From contig CAJMMD010000032.1 of assembly GCA_905214465.1 (NCBI GenBank), positions 1-23,298 of the forward strand: a DNA stretch of 23,298 bases. The letters run 5' to 3'. The notes below the pieces were generated by a model that was given only the letters and a program-made list of their open reading frames with translations, made no database searches and was not told the origin of the DNA. The stretch comes from an uncultured bacterium. GTDB taxonomy: Bacteria > Actinomycetota > Coriobacteriia > Coriobacteriales > Coriobacteriaceae. Below, in pieces: positions 23,136 through 23,298 of the stretch. The position numbers were made by a program, and so were the translations under genes. Every line of letters starts with the position of its first letter. Within the stretch, counting starts at the first letter, position 1.

Positions 23136-23210
23136 TGGCTCCCCGGGTAGGACTCGAACCTACAACAGCGCGGTTAACAGCCGCGTGCTCTACCATTGAG
23201 CTACCGAGGA
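23136..23210 (-). tRNA. tRNA-Asn (GTT)
   Basis: On the minus strand the gene starts TCCTCGG and ends CCGGGGA-G-CCA, giving a 7-bp acceptor stem with one U-G pair and an encoded CCA. The D arm is AGCTCAATGGTAGAGC. The anticodon loop CTGTTAA gives anticodon GTT. The T arm is GTAGG-TTCGAGT-CCTAC. Total length is 75 bases with CCA. Confidence 0.95.
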
Positions 23211-23217
23211 ATTTAAA

Positions 23218-23235
23218 AGCCCAGCGGAATGGGCT
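23218..23235 (-). other. Hairpin between the two tRNA-Asn genes
   Basis: AGCCCA 23218-23223 pairs with TGGGCT 23230-23235, followed on the minus strand by TTTAAAT and at once by the next tRNA. It could be a weak terminator or a processing signal in a shared precursor. Confidence 0.4.
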
Positions 23236-23244
23236 GAGAAATTC

Positions 23245-23298
23245 TGGCTCCCCGGGTAGGACTCGAACCTACAACAGCGCGGTTAACAGCCGCGTGCT
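23245..23298 (-). tRNA. tRNA-Asn (GTT), partial, cut by the window edge
   Basis: The 54 bases from the encoded CCA (23245-23247) through the T arm, anticodon stem and GTT anticodon to the D-arm side are identical to the neighbouring tRNA-Asn. The 5' part lies outside the window. Confidence 0.93.

Noticed and set aside
1..23298. Search for CRISPR arrays, transposases, phage genes or integrases
   Set aside because: No regularly spaced repeats, no transposase-like proteins and no composition break were seen; all genes fit core functions.

Overview
The window reads as ordinary core chromosome of a GC-rich, Gram-positive actinobacterium. Gene order and protein variants suggest a gut Coriobacteriia, probably Collinsella or a close relative. 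This is inferred from recognised families and gene order; no database search was possible. I see no insertion sequence, phage, CRISPR array or defence genes.

Left part (1-7956), mixed genes. A possible gene tail on + runs off the left edge. On the minus strand follow a DUF523 protein, the membrane protease FtsH with a good terminator behind it, a MATE transporter, a SpoU-type RNA 2'-O-methyltransferase, and thyA-folA, which are translationally coupled. The only clear plus-strand genes are a CobO/BtuR-like corrinoid adenosyltransferase (2577-3062) and an unusual fusion of a DUF134 helix-turn-helix domain, a NifX-like domain and a His/Cys-rich tail (7192-7956). An 86-bp imperfect fold-back fills the gap between the adenosyltransferase and the MATE gene.

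Right part (8076-22941), about 14.9 kb all on the minus strand. In transcription order: asp23-like, fakA-like, recG, rsmD, coaD, a SepIVA/DivIVA-like coiled-coil gene, yceD (DUF177), rpmF, plsX, acpP, rnc, smc, ftsY, ffh, then a terminator at 8018-8051. Most junctions overlap by 1-8 bases or are under 30 bases. The order blends the Bacillus series yloU-yloV-recG-plsX-acp-rnc-smc-ftsY-ffh with the actinobacterial series coiled-coil protein-DUF177-rnc. It joins fatty-acid and phospholipid synthesis, CoA synthesis, ribosome maturation, chromosome condensation and protein targeting. rpmF is only 59 codons. A terminator-like hairpin sits between rpmF and plsX, just before the plsX ribosome binding site.

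Right edge (23136-23298). Two tandem tRNA-Asn(GTT) genes on the minus strand, the outer one cut by the window end, with a terminator downstream.

The points most worth a second look are the DUF134-NifX fusion with a strong internal start site and paired dyads upstream, the fold-back element, the rpmF/plsX hairpin, the SepIVA-like gene, and an Asp-to-Asn change at a metal-binding position of RNase III. Nothing here looks like a wholly new multi-gene system.
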